Part shown: piece by piece, positions 14,839 through 23,151 of the stretch | How positions within the stretch are numbered: position 1 is the first letter of the stretch | Layout of the letters: every line of letters starts with the position of its first letter | Source of the DNA: an uncultured Oscillospiraceae bacterium | GTDB lineage: Bacteria > Bacillota > Clostridia > Oscillospirales > Ruminococcaceae | Assembly (NCBI GenBank): GCA_934457235.1 | Contig: CAKSHT010000002.1 | Location: forward strand, 1-55,879 | DNA: 55,879 bases | Reading direction: 5' to 3' | Position numbers and translations under genes: made by a program | Notes under the pieces: model-generated | Told to the model about the DNA's origin: nothing | Seen by the model: the letters and a program-made list of their open reading frames with translations, nothing else | Databases searched by the model: none

Positions 14839-17088
14839 ATGACAGAAAGGGCAGCTGTCCTGCGGCGCAGGGCGGCTCTGGTGAAACCAGCCGGAGTAGT
14901 GGCTCCGGCGGCATGGGCGGCATGCGGACTGCTGATGGAGCTTGGCGCCGGGAGGGGAACGGTCGGCGCTTCGGCGCTTGCCGCCGGAATGAACAACGGC
15001 AGCATATGGATATACGCCGGGGGAGCGCTCGGTGCGATGGTGCGAGGATTTCCCGACGGATTCGTCGGGCTTGGCGGTCTTTTGATAGCCCTGGCGGGGC
15101 GGTTTATTCCGCGTACACGGTACATAAAGGTGAACTGCGCCGTTCAGGGGCTGGTGGCGGCGGTGGCAGCGTTCTTTCCATCGTGCGCTGAGTATGTGAG
15201 CCCGTCGGCGCTGCTGTCAGGGATAATCACTGCGATTATGGCGGGAATATTCGCGTCATGCGTGATGCTGCTTTACGACAGGGTAAACAGCCGCGGCTTC
15301 GATCAGTCGGATGTCGGCGACTGTACGCTTGCCGCAGCGGTCGCCGGGATAGTATTTATATCGCTTGGCAGGCTGGACTATCCGCCGTGTAATGTAGGTC
15401 GGCTGTTTGCGGGATTCCTGCTTCTGCGAATGACGGACCGCCGCGGCGCCGCCGGAGCGATGACCGGAGTAGCAGTGCTTTTCGGGCTGTGCGCATCGGG
15501 AAGCGCTGGAATGGCGGAAGCCGGCGCAGTCTGCTTCGCGGCGGTGCTGAGCTGCTGTCTTGACCGTTTCGGAAAGATAACACGGGCGGTAGGCGCGCTG
15601 TTTTTCGGCTGTGCGGCACTCCTGGCAGGTGGAGCGGATACTGACAGCTGGCGCGTCTTTGCAGAGCTTGCGGCGGCAGGAGCTGGGTATATCCTTATCC
15701 CTCAGCGCAAAACCTCCGAGGACTGCGGAATGACCGAGAACACCGCCGCGCTTATGATGCGTGAGCGGCTGAATTTTGCGGCGGGAGCGCTGTCCGGCGT
15801 AAATACCGGACTGGAAGCGGCTTCGGATACGCTGGAGCGCCGCTACACCGAGAGCCTGCCGCAGGTGGCGGATAAGGCTGCGGACAAGGTGTGCAGAAGC
15901 TGCCCGAATAATATGGTGTGCTGGGGTCAGAAGTACGAGCTGTTCCATCGGGAGTTCGACCGGCTGGTGAAAGTGCTTCGTTCCGGCGGGGAGCTTTCAG
16001 TGCAGTCGCTTTCGCCTATGGCGGCCGCTGAGTGCGTCAACCGTGAGGGCGTTATCCGTGGAGTACGCAAGGCGTATGAACAGTATCTGGCGGCCTCCGG
16101 GGAGCAGCAGCGTATCCGTGAGTTACGCAGAATATACAGCGGTCAACTGTTCTCGCTGAGCGGTATCCTGGCGGATATGGGCGCAGCCGCCGGCCGTATA
16201 CGCACTGGCAGCCGCATAGCCGAGCGCCGTGCGGAGAAAGTCCTGCGGGAGTGCGGTCTGACGGACACGGCGGCGTTCATCAACCTCACCAAGGGCGGCA
16301 GGATACGCGTGGAAGCCTACGGCAGCGGCGAGCTGAGCACGGACCGTGAGTACCTGGGGGAGCTTCTGATACGCGCGGTGGGTAAGGAGCTTGATCTTCC
16401 GGAGGTCAGCACGAGCGGCGGCAGAGTGCGCATAATCGCGTCGCAGAGGGCAAAGATGTCCGCGGAGATAGGCGCGTGCCAGCTGTGCCGCGGCAAGAAT
16501 CGTATATGCGGCGACTGCTTCGACAGCTTTACGGATCCGACCGGAGCGTTGTATGTTATCCTTTCCGACGGAATGGGAAGTGGCAGCCGGGCACGGATAG
16601 ATTCGGCGCTTGCGTGCAGTATGGCTTCAAGGCTGATAAAGAGCGGGATATCCCTGTCTGCGGCGCTGGAGGTCGTGAATACGTCGCTTATGGTGAAATC
16701 CTCTGACGAGAGCTATGCGACGCTGGACATATGCCGCCTGGATCTTAACACTGGCGAGTGCGTTATTTACAAGGCGGGAGCGGCGGTGAGCTACATAAAA
16801 TGCTCCGACAGACTGCTGCGGGCGTCAGTTTCTTCGGCTCCGACCGGGACAGGGGGGAGGATCACGGTTCCGGCGCAGAAGTTTCACGTATCCGCCGGGG
16901 ATATGATAATTATGACGACTGACGGCGCTTCGCTTGACGAGGAGTGGCTCGGCAGGGAACTTTCCCGGGAAACTGACGGGAAACGCACGCCGCAGGAACT
17001 TTCTGAGTGTATCGCAAGGACAGCCCGCGGCGCTGAAAATGGTAGGGAGGACGATATCAGCATAATAGCGGTTAGCGTGGGGAGGTGA
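14839..17088 (+). CDS. spoIIE: stage II sporulation protein E (SpoIIE phosphatase)
   Basis: A 749-residue membrane phosphatase. Residues ~20-300 are a run of hydrophobic helices, the middle is a regulatory region with Cys clusters (CRSCPNNMVC), and the C-terminal ~200 residues are a PP2C domain with DGMGSG at D577 and EDDISII near the end. SpoIIE dephosphorylates the anti-sigma-factor antagonist SpoIIAA and so activates SigF in the forespore; it also localises to the asymmetric septum. The ATG at 14839 follows GAAAGGAAG at good spacing and is preferred over ATG 14725, which has no such site. Its presence points to an endospore-forming lineage. Confidence 0.92.
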   Translation: MTERAAVLRRRAALVKPAGVVAPAAWAACGLLMELGAGRGTVGASALAAGMNNGSIWIYAGGALGAMVRGFPDGFVGLGGLLIALAGRFIPRTRYIKVNCAVQGLVAAVAAFFPSCAEYVSPSALLSGIITAIMAGIFASCVMLLYDRVNSRGFDQSDVGDCTLAAAVAGIVFISLGRLDYPPCNVGRLFAGFLLLRMTDRRGAAGAMTGVAVLFGLCASGSAGMAEAGAVCFAAVLSCCLDRFGKITRAVGALFFGCAALLAGGADTDSWRVFAELAAAGAGYILIPQRKTSEDCGMTENTAALMMRERLNFAAGALSGVNTGLEAASDTLERRYTESLPQVADKAADKVCRSCPNNMVCWGQKYELFHREFDRLVKVLRSGGELSVQSLSPMAAAECVNREGVIRGVRKAYEQYLAASGEQQRIRELRRIYSGQLFSLSGILADMGAAAGRIRTGSRIAERRAEKVLRECGLTDTAAFINLTKGGRIRVEAYGSGELSTDREYLGELLIRAVGKELDLPEVSTSGGRVRIIASQRAKMSAEIGACQLCRGKNRICGDCFDSFTDPTGALYVILSDGMGSGSRARIDSALACSMASRLIKSGISLSAALEVVNTSLMVKSSDESYATLDICRLDLNTGECVIYKAGAAVSYIKCSDRLLRASVSSAPTGTGGRITVPAQKFHVSAGDMIIMTTDGASLDEEWLGRELSRETDGKRTPQELSECIARTARGAENGREDDISIIAVSVGR

Positions 17089-17095
17089 CGATTCC

Positions 17096-17126
17096 GGGCT
17101 GCTTTCGGGCAGCCCTTTTGGTTTTC
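17096..17126 (+). terminator. terminator after spoIIE
   Basis: GGGCTGC (17096-17102) pairs with GCAGCCC (17109-17115), followed by TTTTGGTTTT. Confidence 0.85.
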
Positions 17127-17180
17127 GGTATTTTGCCTATTTTAAGTCACTTTTCACAGGTGTTACGCTTTTGTGATTTG

Positions 17181-17264
17181 TTGTTTACATAAAGTTGAAA
17201 AGTTGTGTACATAGTTCACAATTTGATATGGCTAAAAATAGCTAAAAACATGAAAAGTTCACAA
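17181..17264. promoter_or_regulatory. repeated operator-like motifs upstream of glgB
   Basis: TTGTTTACAT (17181-17190) recurs as TTGTGTACAT (17203-17212), a 22-bp spacing. AGTTCACAA occurs twice, at 17213-17221 and 17256-17264. TTGTG/CACAA also forms an inverted repeat at 17203-17221. All lie upstream of the glgB -35 box, the usual place for an activator or repressor of glycogen synthesis. No known regulator consensus is recognised. Confidence 0.4.
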
Positions 17265-17269
17265 AACTA

Positions 17270-17298
17270 TTGAAAAAAAAACGGCGATGTGGTACAAT
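17270..17298 (+). promoter_or_regulatory. SigA promoter of the glgBCD operon
   Basis: TTGAAA (17270-17275), 17-bp spacer, TACAAT (17293-17298). The leader is about 105 bases and ends in a strong AGGAGGT site. Confidence 0.78.
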
Positions 17299-17410
17299 AA
17301 TCACAAAGGTTCAATAAGCTTTAACGGGCTTTTTGTTCATTTTTATTGTTAGTCGCTCCACATGGGGCGGGATCGAATACCATTAGCGTTATGACAGGAG
17401 GTCTTGCAAT

Positions 17411-19552
17411 ATGGCTATCATCGTTCCGGAAAAATACACTGTTCCGCTGTATCTGTTCCATCAGGGCGAGAATTCCCATGCATACGAATTCTTCGGCTCT
17501 CACAGGGAGGTACAGGACGGGAAGCCCGGTGCCATATTCAGAGTATGGGCGCCGAATGCCCGGAGCGTGAGCGTTGTCGGCGACTTTGATCACTGGGACA
17601 GAGGCCGCCACCCGATGAACAAGATAAGCGACGGCGGTATCTGGGAGCTTTTCGTTCCCGGAATAAAGCAGTACGATAATTACAAATACAGCGTAGAGAG
17701 CCAGGATGGGCTGATAAAGCTCAAGGCCGACCCCTACGGATATCATATGGAACTGCGTCCCAACACGGCGACCAAGTTCTATGACATCGACGGCTTCAAG
17801 TGGACCGACCAGAAATATCTTGACGACCTCCACGCGAAGAATATTTACGACAGTGCTGCGAATATCTATGAAGTGAACGCCGGCTCCTGGCGTAAGGACG
17901 GCGAGAACTTCCTCAGCTACAGGCAGCTTGCCAAGGAGCTTATCCCGTACGTAAAGAAGATGGGCTACACCCATATCGAGCTTATGCCGATAGGTGAGTT
18001 TCCGTATGATGGAAGCTGGGGTTACCAGCAGATAGGCTACTTTGCACCGACCTCGCGTTTCGGTACTCCGCATGATTTCATGGAGTTCGTTGACCAGTGT
18101 CATGCCGCCGGGATAGGCGTCATAATGGACTGGGTTCCGGCGCACTTCCCGAAGGACGCTGCGGGTCTTTACGAATTTGATGGCACAAGCTGCTATGAAT
18201 ACTCTGATCCTTTAAAGCGCGAGCACAAGAACTGGGGCACCCATATTTTCGACTGGAGCAAACCTGAGGTGCAGAGCTTCCTTGTTTCCAACGCGAATTA
18301 CTGGATAGAGAAATACCACATCGACGGACTGCGAGTTGACGCAGTGGCTTCGATGCTTTACCTTGATTACGACAGGCAGAACGGCGAGTGGCGACCGAAT
18401 GCCTACGGCGGACATGAGAACCTTGAAGCCGTTGCGTTCCTCCAGAAACTGAATGCAGCGCTGTTCCGCGAACATCAGAACATCATGATGATCGCCGAGG
18501 AATCCACCGCGTGGCCGATGGTCACAAAGCCTGCCGATATAGGCGGTCTGGGCTTCAACTTCAAGTGGAACATGGGTTGGATGAACGACATGCTCCGCTA
18601 TATGTCCATGGATCCGCTGTCAAGACCTTACAATCACAATCTGGTTACGTTCTCGTTCTACTATGCGTTTTCCGAGAACTACATACTCCCGATATCACAC
18701 GACGAGGTGGTTTACGGAAAGTGCTCCATGCTCGACAAGATGGGCGGACCGAGGGATTTCCGCTTCAATTCCATGCGTACGTTTCTTGGCTATATGATGG
18801 CTCACCCCGGCAAAAAGCTGATGTTTATGGGGCAGGAATTCGCGCAGTACAAGGAATGGAACTTCCAGACTCAGCTTGACTGGGAGGTGCTGGAGTTTGA
18901 GCCGCACAGGAAGCTTCATGAGTACGTGAAGGATCTCAACAAGTTCTACACCGACAATCCGCCGCTGTGGGAGTGCGATACCAGCTGGGAGGGATTCCAC
19001 TGGATATCCAGTGAGGACAATGCGAACTCCGTTATTGCGTTCCGCAGAATCGCGAGAAACAAGGACGAGCTGATATGTGTATGCAATTTCCAGCCGGTAA
19101 GGCATGAGATATACGAGATAGGCGTTCCGTATTACGCAGACTATGAAGAGGTGTTTACCTCCGATGACGTGAAGTACGGAGGCACCGGTATCTCAAACGG
19201 GATCCTAACCGCAAAGGAAGAGCCGATGCATGGCGAGCAGTACAGGATAAGCCTTGACCTGCCGCCGATGGCAGCACTGTTCTTCAAAATCAAGAACAAG
19301 CGTACTCCGCCGAGTCAGCTTCCCGCGGAAGAAGTTGCCGAGGAATCCATACAGCCGGAAGTGCCCGCAGAAGCAGCAATACCCGTGGTTCTTCCGTTAC
19401 TGAACGAGGAAAGACCGGTAGTGGATATCCCCGCAGAGGTCACAGAGGCTGCCGCAAAGGCAGGTAAGCCTGCGGAGATCGCCAGAAACGCCATAGGAAA
19501 GCAGAAAGCTTCCGGGCATAACAAAGCCAACCCCGCCAAAGATGGCGAATAA
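17411..19552 (+). CDS. glgB: 1,4-alpha-glucan branching enzyme
   Basis: A 713-residue GH13 branching enzyme. It has an N-terminal CBM48-type domain (about 35-135, with FRVWAPNARSVSVVGDF) and a catalytic barrel with nucleophile D310 (GLRVDAVAS), acid/base E363 (MIAEES) and D431 (SHDEV). It forms alpha-1,6 branches in glycogen. The last ~83 residues after the all-beta domain are an Ala/Pro/Glu-rich tail with a basic end that typical GlgB lacks; it is probably disordered. It is first in an operon with glgC and glgD, with 44 bp before glgC. Confidence 0.95.
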   Translation: MAIIVPEKYTVPLYLFHQGENSHAYEFFGSHREVQDGKPGAIFRVWAPNARSVSVVGDFDHWDRGRHPMNKISDGGIWELFVPGIKQYDNYKYSVESQDGLIKLKADPYGYHMELRPNTATKFYDIDGFKWTDQKYLDDLHAKNIYDSAANIYEVNAGSWRKDGENFLSYRQLAKELIPYVKKMGYTHIELMPIGEFPYDGSWGYQQIGYFAPTSRFGTPHDFMEFVDQCHAAGIGVIMDWVPAHFPKDAAGLYEFDGTSCYEYSDPLKREHKNWGTHIFDWSKPEVQSFLVSNANYWIEKYHIDGLRVDAVASMLYLDYDRQNGEWRPNAYGGHENLEAVAFLQKLNAALFREHQNIMMIAEESTAWPMVTKPADIGGLGFNFKWNMGWMNDMLRYMSMDPLSRPYNHNLVTFSFYYAFSENYILPISHDEVVYGKCSMLDKMGGPRDFRFNSMRTFLGYMMAHPGKKLMFMGQEFAQYKEWNFQTQLDWEVLEFEPHRKLHEYVKDLNKFYTDNPPLWECDTSWEGFHWISSEDNANSVIAFRRIARNKDELICVCNFQPVRHEIYEIGVPYYADYEEVFTSDDVKYGGTGISNGILTAKEEPMHGEQYRISLDLPPMAALFFKIKNKRTPPSQLPAEEVAEESIQPEVPAEAAIPVVLPLLNEERPVVDIPAEVTEAAAKAGKPAEIARNAIGKQKASGHNKANPAKDGE

Positions 19553-19596
19553 TATAAGTAAATCACGGCTCACAGGGTCGGGACAGGAGGAAATAT

Positions 19597-20802
19597 ATGA
19601 ATCACATTAAAAAAGAGTGCGTTGCAATGCTCCTTGCCGGTGGTCAGGGAAGCAGACTGTATGCACTTACCCAGGAGATGGCAAAGCCCGCAGTCCCCTA
19701 CGGAGGAAAGTACAGAATTATCGACTTCCCGCTGTCAAACTGCGTTAATTCAGGAATAGACACAGTAGGCGTTCTCACACAGTATCAGCCGCTGGTGCTC
19801 AACGAGTACATAGGCAACGGTCAGCCATGGGGTCTTGACCGCGCACACGGCGGTGTTCATGTTCTGCCGCCTTACGAAACCGCAGCAGGCAAGGCATGGT
19901 ATTCCGGTACGGCAAACGCTATTTACCAGAATATCGGCTTCATTGACCGCTACGACCCAGAGTATGTTGTTATCCTGTCCGGCGACCATATATATAAGAT
20001 GGACTATTCCAAGATGGTTGACTTCCATAAGGAGCACCAGGCTGACGCAACTATCGCGGTTCTGGAAGTTCCGTGGGAGGAAGCACCCCGCTTCGGTATC
20101 ATGAGCGCAAATCCCGACGGCACTATCTACGAGTTTGCAGAGAAGCCCAAGGAGCCTAAGTCAAACCTGGCCTCCATGGGTATCTATGTATTCACATGGT
20201 CCAAGCTCCGCAAGTACCTCATTGAGAATGAGAACGACGAGGGCGCTACCAAGGACTTCGGCAAGAACATAATCCCGGCAATGCTGGAGAACAACGAGAA
20301 GATGGTGGCATACCACTTTGACGGCTACTGGAAGGATGTCGGAACCATTGATTCCCTGTGGGAAGCAAACATGGACGTGCTCGACCCCAAGGTTCCGCTC
20401 GACCTGCTGGACGACAGCTGGAAGATCTACTCCAGAAACCCGGTAATGCCTCCGCATTATGCAGGTCCCTCCAGCCAGATCCAGAACTCCATGGTAGCAG
20501 AGGGCTGCGAGATCTACGGCATGGTAGATTTCGCCGTGCTGTTTGCAGGCGTCGTTATTGAAGAGGGCGCCATCGTACGCGACAGTATCATTATGCCGAA
20601 CACCGTGATCAAGAAGGGCGCTGTCATCGAGTACTCCATCGTCGGCGAGAACTGTGTCATCGGCGAGGGCGCGCATATCGGCGAACGTCCTGAGCTTATC
20701 GAGGACAAGTCCCAGTGGGGCGTTGCAGTTGTCGGTCATAACGTGAATGTTTCCGACAAGGCGATCGCACCGCCCAAGGCTATGATCTCCAAGGATATAT
20801 AA
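19597..20802 (+). CDS. glgC: glucose-1-phosphate adenylyltransferase, catalytic subunit
   Basis: A 401-residue ADP-glucose pyrophosphorylase. The nucleotide-binding loop GGQGSRL (15-21) is intact and is followed by the KPAVP lysine motif. The N-terminal half is a nucleotidyltransferase Rossmann fold; the C-terminal third is a left-handed beta-helix with hexapeptide repeats. It makes ADP-glucose from ATP and glucose 1-phosphate, the committed step of glycogen synthesis. The enzyme probably works together with GlgD, encoded 24 bp downstream. Confidence 0.95.
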   Translation: MNHIKKECVAMLLAGGQGSRLYALTQEMAKPAVPYGGKYRIIDFPLSNCVNSGIDTVGVLTQYQPLVLNEYIGNGQPWGLDRAHGGVHVLPPYETAAGKAWYSGTANAIYQNIGFIDRYDPEYVVILSGDHIYKMDYSKMVDFHKEHQADATIAVLEVPWEEAPRFGIMSANPDGTIYEFAEKPKEPKSNLASMGIYVFTWSKLRKYLIENENDEGATKDFGKNIIPAMLENNEKMVAYHFDGYWKDVGTIDSLWEANMDVLDPKVPLDLLDDSWKIYSRNPVMPPHYAGPSSQIQNSMVAEGCEIYGMVDFAVLFAGVVIEEGAIVRDSIIMPNTVIKKGAVIEYSIVGENCVIGEGAHIGERPELIEDKSQWGVAVVGHNVNVSDKAIAPPKAMISKDI

Positions 20803-20826
20803 GACAGGAAAGGAAGAGTTTTTGAT

Positions 20827-21951
20827 ATGGCAAGTATGGGCAATGTTTTAGGACTTATTTTTGCTAATATGCACGAAGATAACCTCCCCGAGCTGACTAA
20901 GGCAAGGGCTATGGCGAGCATTCCGTTCGGTGCAAGATACCGCCTGGTGGACTTCCCGCTATCAAGCATGGTCAATTCCGGAATCACACAGGTCGGCATA
21001 ATCACACAGGCTAAGTATTATTCCCTGATGGATCACCTGGGAATGGGCAGCGAGTGGGATCTCGCGAGAAAGACCGGCGGTCTGCATATTCTGCCGCCTT
21101 ATGGCAGAAGCGACAACGGCGTATACCGCGGACGTCTGGAGGCTCTTGCAGGAGCTGCTGAGTTCATTCACGAGTCCGGCACGGAGTATGTTATCATGTC
21201 CGACAGCAATGTCGTTGCGAACATTGATTTCAAGCCGATTATTGAGTTCCACGAGAAGAAGGGCGCAGACATCACCTGCGTTTACGGCACGGGCGTTTAC
21301 GACGCAGAGCGTACCTCCAGATTCACCGTACTCGGCGTTGACGAGAACGACATGGTATACGACGTGCTGACAAGACCCTCCATCAGCGGAGAGGTAAAGC
21401 CCGCGCTGAACATCTATGTTACAAAGCGCCAGTTCCTTGAGAATATCATTCGTGAGAGCGAGTGCCGCAGCCTTTACAGCTTCGAGACTGATATCCTCCA
21501 GCACAAGCTGCACGACTTCAAGATCTGCGGCTACAAGTACGATGGATACTTCGAGATAATCGACAGCATGAAGACTTTCTACAAGGCAAACAACGACATG
21601 ATGAACCGCGAAGTTTGCCATAAGGTATTCTCCATGAGCAAGCCTATTTACACCAAGGTAAGAGATGTCGCTCCTGCGAAGTACGGCATTGACGCCAACG
21701 TAAAGGGTTCACTCATCGCTGACGGCTGCATCATCGACGGCACCGTTGAGAATTCCGTGCTGTTCCGCGGTGTAAAGGTAGGCAAGGGCGCTGTTGTAAA
21801 GAACAGTATCGTTATGCAGGGCACTGTCATTGAGGAGAAGGCAGCGCTTATCAATGGCATAACCGACAAGGACGTTACACTCACCAAAAACCGTACTATC
21901 ACCGGTTCTGCGGATTATCCGGTGTTCATCACCAAGGGCGCTTCCGTCTGA
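20827..21951 (+). CDS. glgD: GlgD, regulatory paralogue of GlgC
   Basis: A 374-residue protein of the same fold as GlgC, but the nucleotide-binding GGxGxRL loop is replaced by IFANMHEDNL near the N-terminus, so it is unlikely to be catalytic by itself. In Firmicutes, GlgD pairs with GlgC and changes the activity and affinity of the complex. It keeps the beta-helix C-terminus. It is last in the glgBCD operon and followed by a strong terminator. No glycogen synthase (glgA) is found in the window. Confidence 0.93.
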   Translation: MASMGNVLGLIFANMHEDNLPELTKARAMASIPFGARYRLVDFPLSSMVNSGITQVGIITQAKYYSLMDHLGMGSEWDLARKTGGLHILPPYGRSDNGVYRGRLEALAGAAEFIHESGTEYVIMSDSNVVANIDFKPIIEFHEKKGADITCVYGTGVYDAERTSRFTVLGVDENDMVYDVLTRPSISGEVKPALNIYVTKRQFLENIIRESECRSLYSFETDILQHKLHDFKICGYKYDGYFEIIDSMKTFYKANNDMMNREVCHKVFSMSKPIYTKVRDVAPAKYGIDANVKGSLIADGCIIDGTVENSVLFRGVKVGKGAVVKNSIVMQGTVIEEKAALINGITDKDVTLTKNRTITGSADYPVFITKGASV

Positions 21952-21969
21952 TACATAATTAAAACTTCG

Positions 21970-22000
21970 AGCCGCGCATGATTACATGCGCGGCTTTTTA
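21970..22000 (+). terminator. terminator after glgD
   Basis: AGCCGCGCATG (21970-21980) pairs perfectly with CATGCGCGGCT (21985-21995), followed by TTTTTA. Confidence 0.9.
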
Positions 22001-22014
22001 TGCCCGGTTCTGCA

Positions 22015-22047
22015 CAAAAAAAACTCCCCTGCCAGATGGCAGGGGAG
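22015..22047 (-). terminator. terminator of the APH-fold kinase gene
   Basis: On minus, CTCCCCTGCC and GGCAGGGGAG form a perfect 10-bp stem (22047-22024), followed by eight T. Plus-strand glgD has its own hairpin just upstream. Confidence 0.88.
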
Positions 22048-22103
22048 ATCGAGTTATACCCGATAAATCATATTGTAAGGAGAAAGACTATTGCATTCAG
22101 TAA

Positions 22104-22859
22104 TTAATCGTAATCCGCGATGTCGATCCAGGTGAGGAGAAGCTCGCGCTCTTCAGGGCGCTTGAACTTCAGCTGAGCGGCAGCCACGATGGGAAGCCAG
22201 TCCTGGACGTACTTGACAGCGGTGCCTGTTTTCTTGCAGTACAGCTTGAGATACTTCTCAGCGTATTCGGTGTGGTGATTCAGGCAGAACCACAGATATG
22301 TCTTGGCAACATCAGCGGAAGCGTTGCCCTGCTTAGCCTTCAGCCAGTCTACTACGAAAACGCCGTCGTTATTGATGATGATGTTATCAGGAGTGAACTC
22401 GCCATGGCAGAGCTTAACATGCTTCGGCATGGATTCCAGACGGGTGAGAAGCTCGTACTTCTTTACGTCGTCGATCATGTCAAGGCTTTCAATGGAGCGC
22501 TTGAGATAATCTTTCAGACGGCTGATCTTGGGGGAGCGCTGTGCATTGATCTCAATCTGGAGGTCAACCATCTGCTCAAGATACTCGTCAGCCTTCTTGG
22601 GATCCTTCTTCATTAACTCAGCCATTGTGTCGCCGGTTATGTACTTATATGAAATAGCCCACTTGCCGTCAATCTTGGCAACCTCTTCAAGAGGGGGCAC
22701 CAGTCTGCAGCCTGTTTCCTCAACGCGGGAGTGAGTAAGTGCTTCGTACAGTACCACACTCTTGGGTTCGTTCGGGTCTTTGAATACCTTGACAGCCTTG
22801 CCGTCAACTTCGAAAACCTGTACCTTTTCGCCATCGGAGATCATATTTTTCAGTTTCAT
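22104..22859 (-). CDS. APH/choline-kinase-fold phosphotransferase
   Basis: A 251-residue kinase-like protein of the aminoglycoside phosphotransferase superfamily. The catalytic loop is CHGEFTPDNI (151-160), where the usual HGD is HGE (E154); the metal-binding Asp follows at D171 (VVDW). The N-lobe has the VKVFKD lysine strand. Family members phosphorylate small molecules such as choline, sugars or antibiotics. The Asp-to-Glu change makes the activity uncertain. It is a single gene with its own promoter and terminator and gives no sign of being a resistance cassette. Confidence 0.8.
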   Translation of the reverse strand: MKLKNMISDGEKVQVFEVDGKAVKVFKDPNEPKSVVLYEALTHSRVEETGCRLVPPLEEVAKIDGKWAISYKYITGDTMAELMKKDPKKADEYLEQMVDLQIEINAQRSPKISRLKDYLKRSIESLDMIDDVKKYELLTRLESMPKHVKLCHGEFTPDNIIINNDGVFVVDWLKAKQGNASADVAKTYLWFCLNHHTEYAEKYLKLYCKKTGTAVKYVQDWLPIVAAAQLKFKRPEERELLLTWIDIADYD

Positions 22860-22926
22860 AATTCATCTATCCTTTCCCCGAATCATTTCCCCTCAGTGTG
22901 GTGAGCTGATCCGTTTCTGTGATTAT

Positions 22927-22955
22927 ATTATAGCACTATTGACAGCGCTTGTAAA
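22927..22955 (-). promoter_or_regulatory. SigA promoter of APH-fold gene
   Basis: Read on minus: TTTACA (22955-22950), 17-bp spacer, TATAAT (22932-22927). The rest of the gap to 23103 is AT-rich and shows nothing else recognisable. Confidence 0.8.
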
Positions 22956-23103
22956 GTGGTTTTTATCAAATTTGAATAGTTTGTAGCAATTTTTAGAGTT
23001 CTTTTTGTTTATTATCACAATGAAATGCTATTTTTTTCACATATGGCCACATGATAGATGTCGATGCAATTTCCAGTTGAAAAAACATCAGATATTTGTC
23101 ACG

Positions 23104-23137
23104 GAAAAACGGGCTGCATGTCATTACATGCAGCCCG
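23104..23137 (-). terminator. terminator of the acyl-CoA ligase gene
   Basis: On minus, CGGGCTGCATGT pairs with ACATGCAGCCCG (23137-23110), a 12-bp perfect stem with a TTTTTCC tail. Confidence 0.9.
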
Positions 23138-23151
23138 CTGCGCGTATTAAA

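Noticed and set aside
22104..22859. Antibiotic-resistance aminoglycoside kinase
   Set aside because: Only superfamily-level similarity, an altered HGE motif and a chromosomal context with no mobile or resistance genes nearby.
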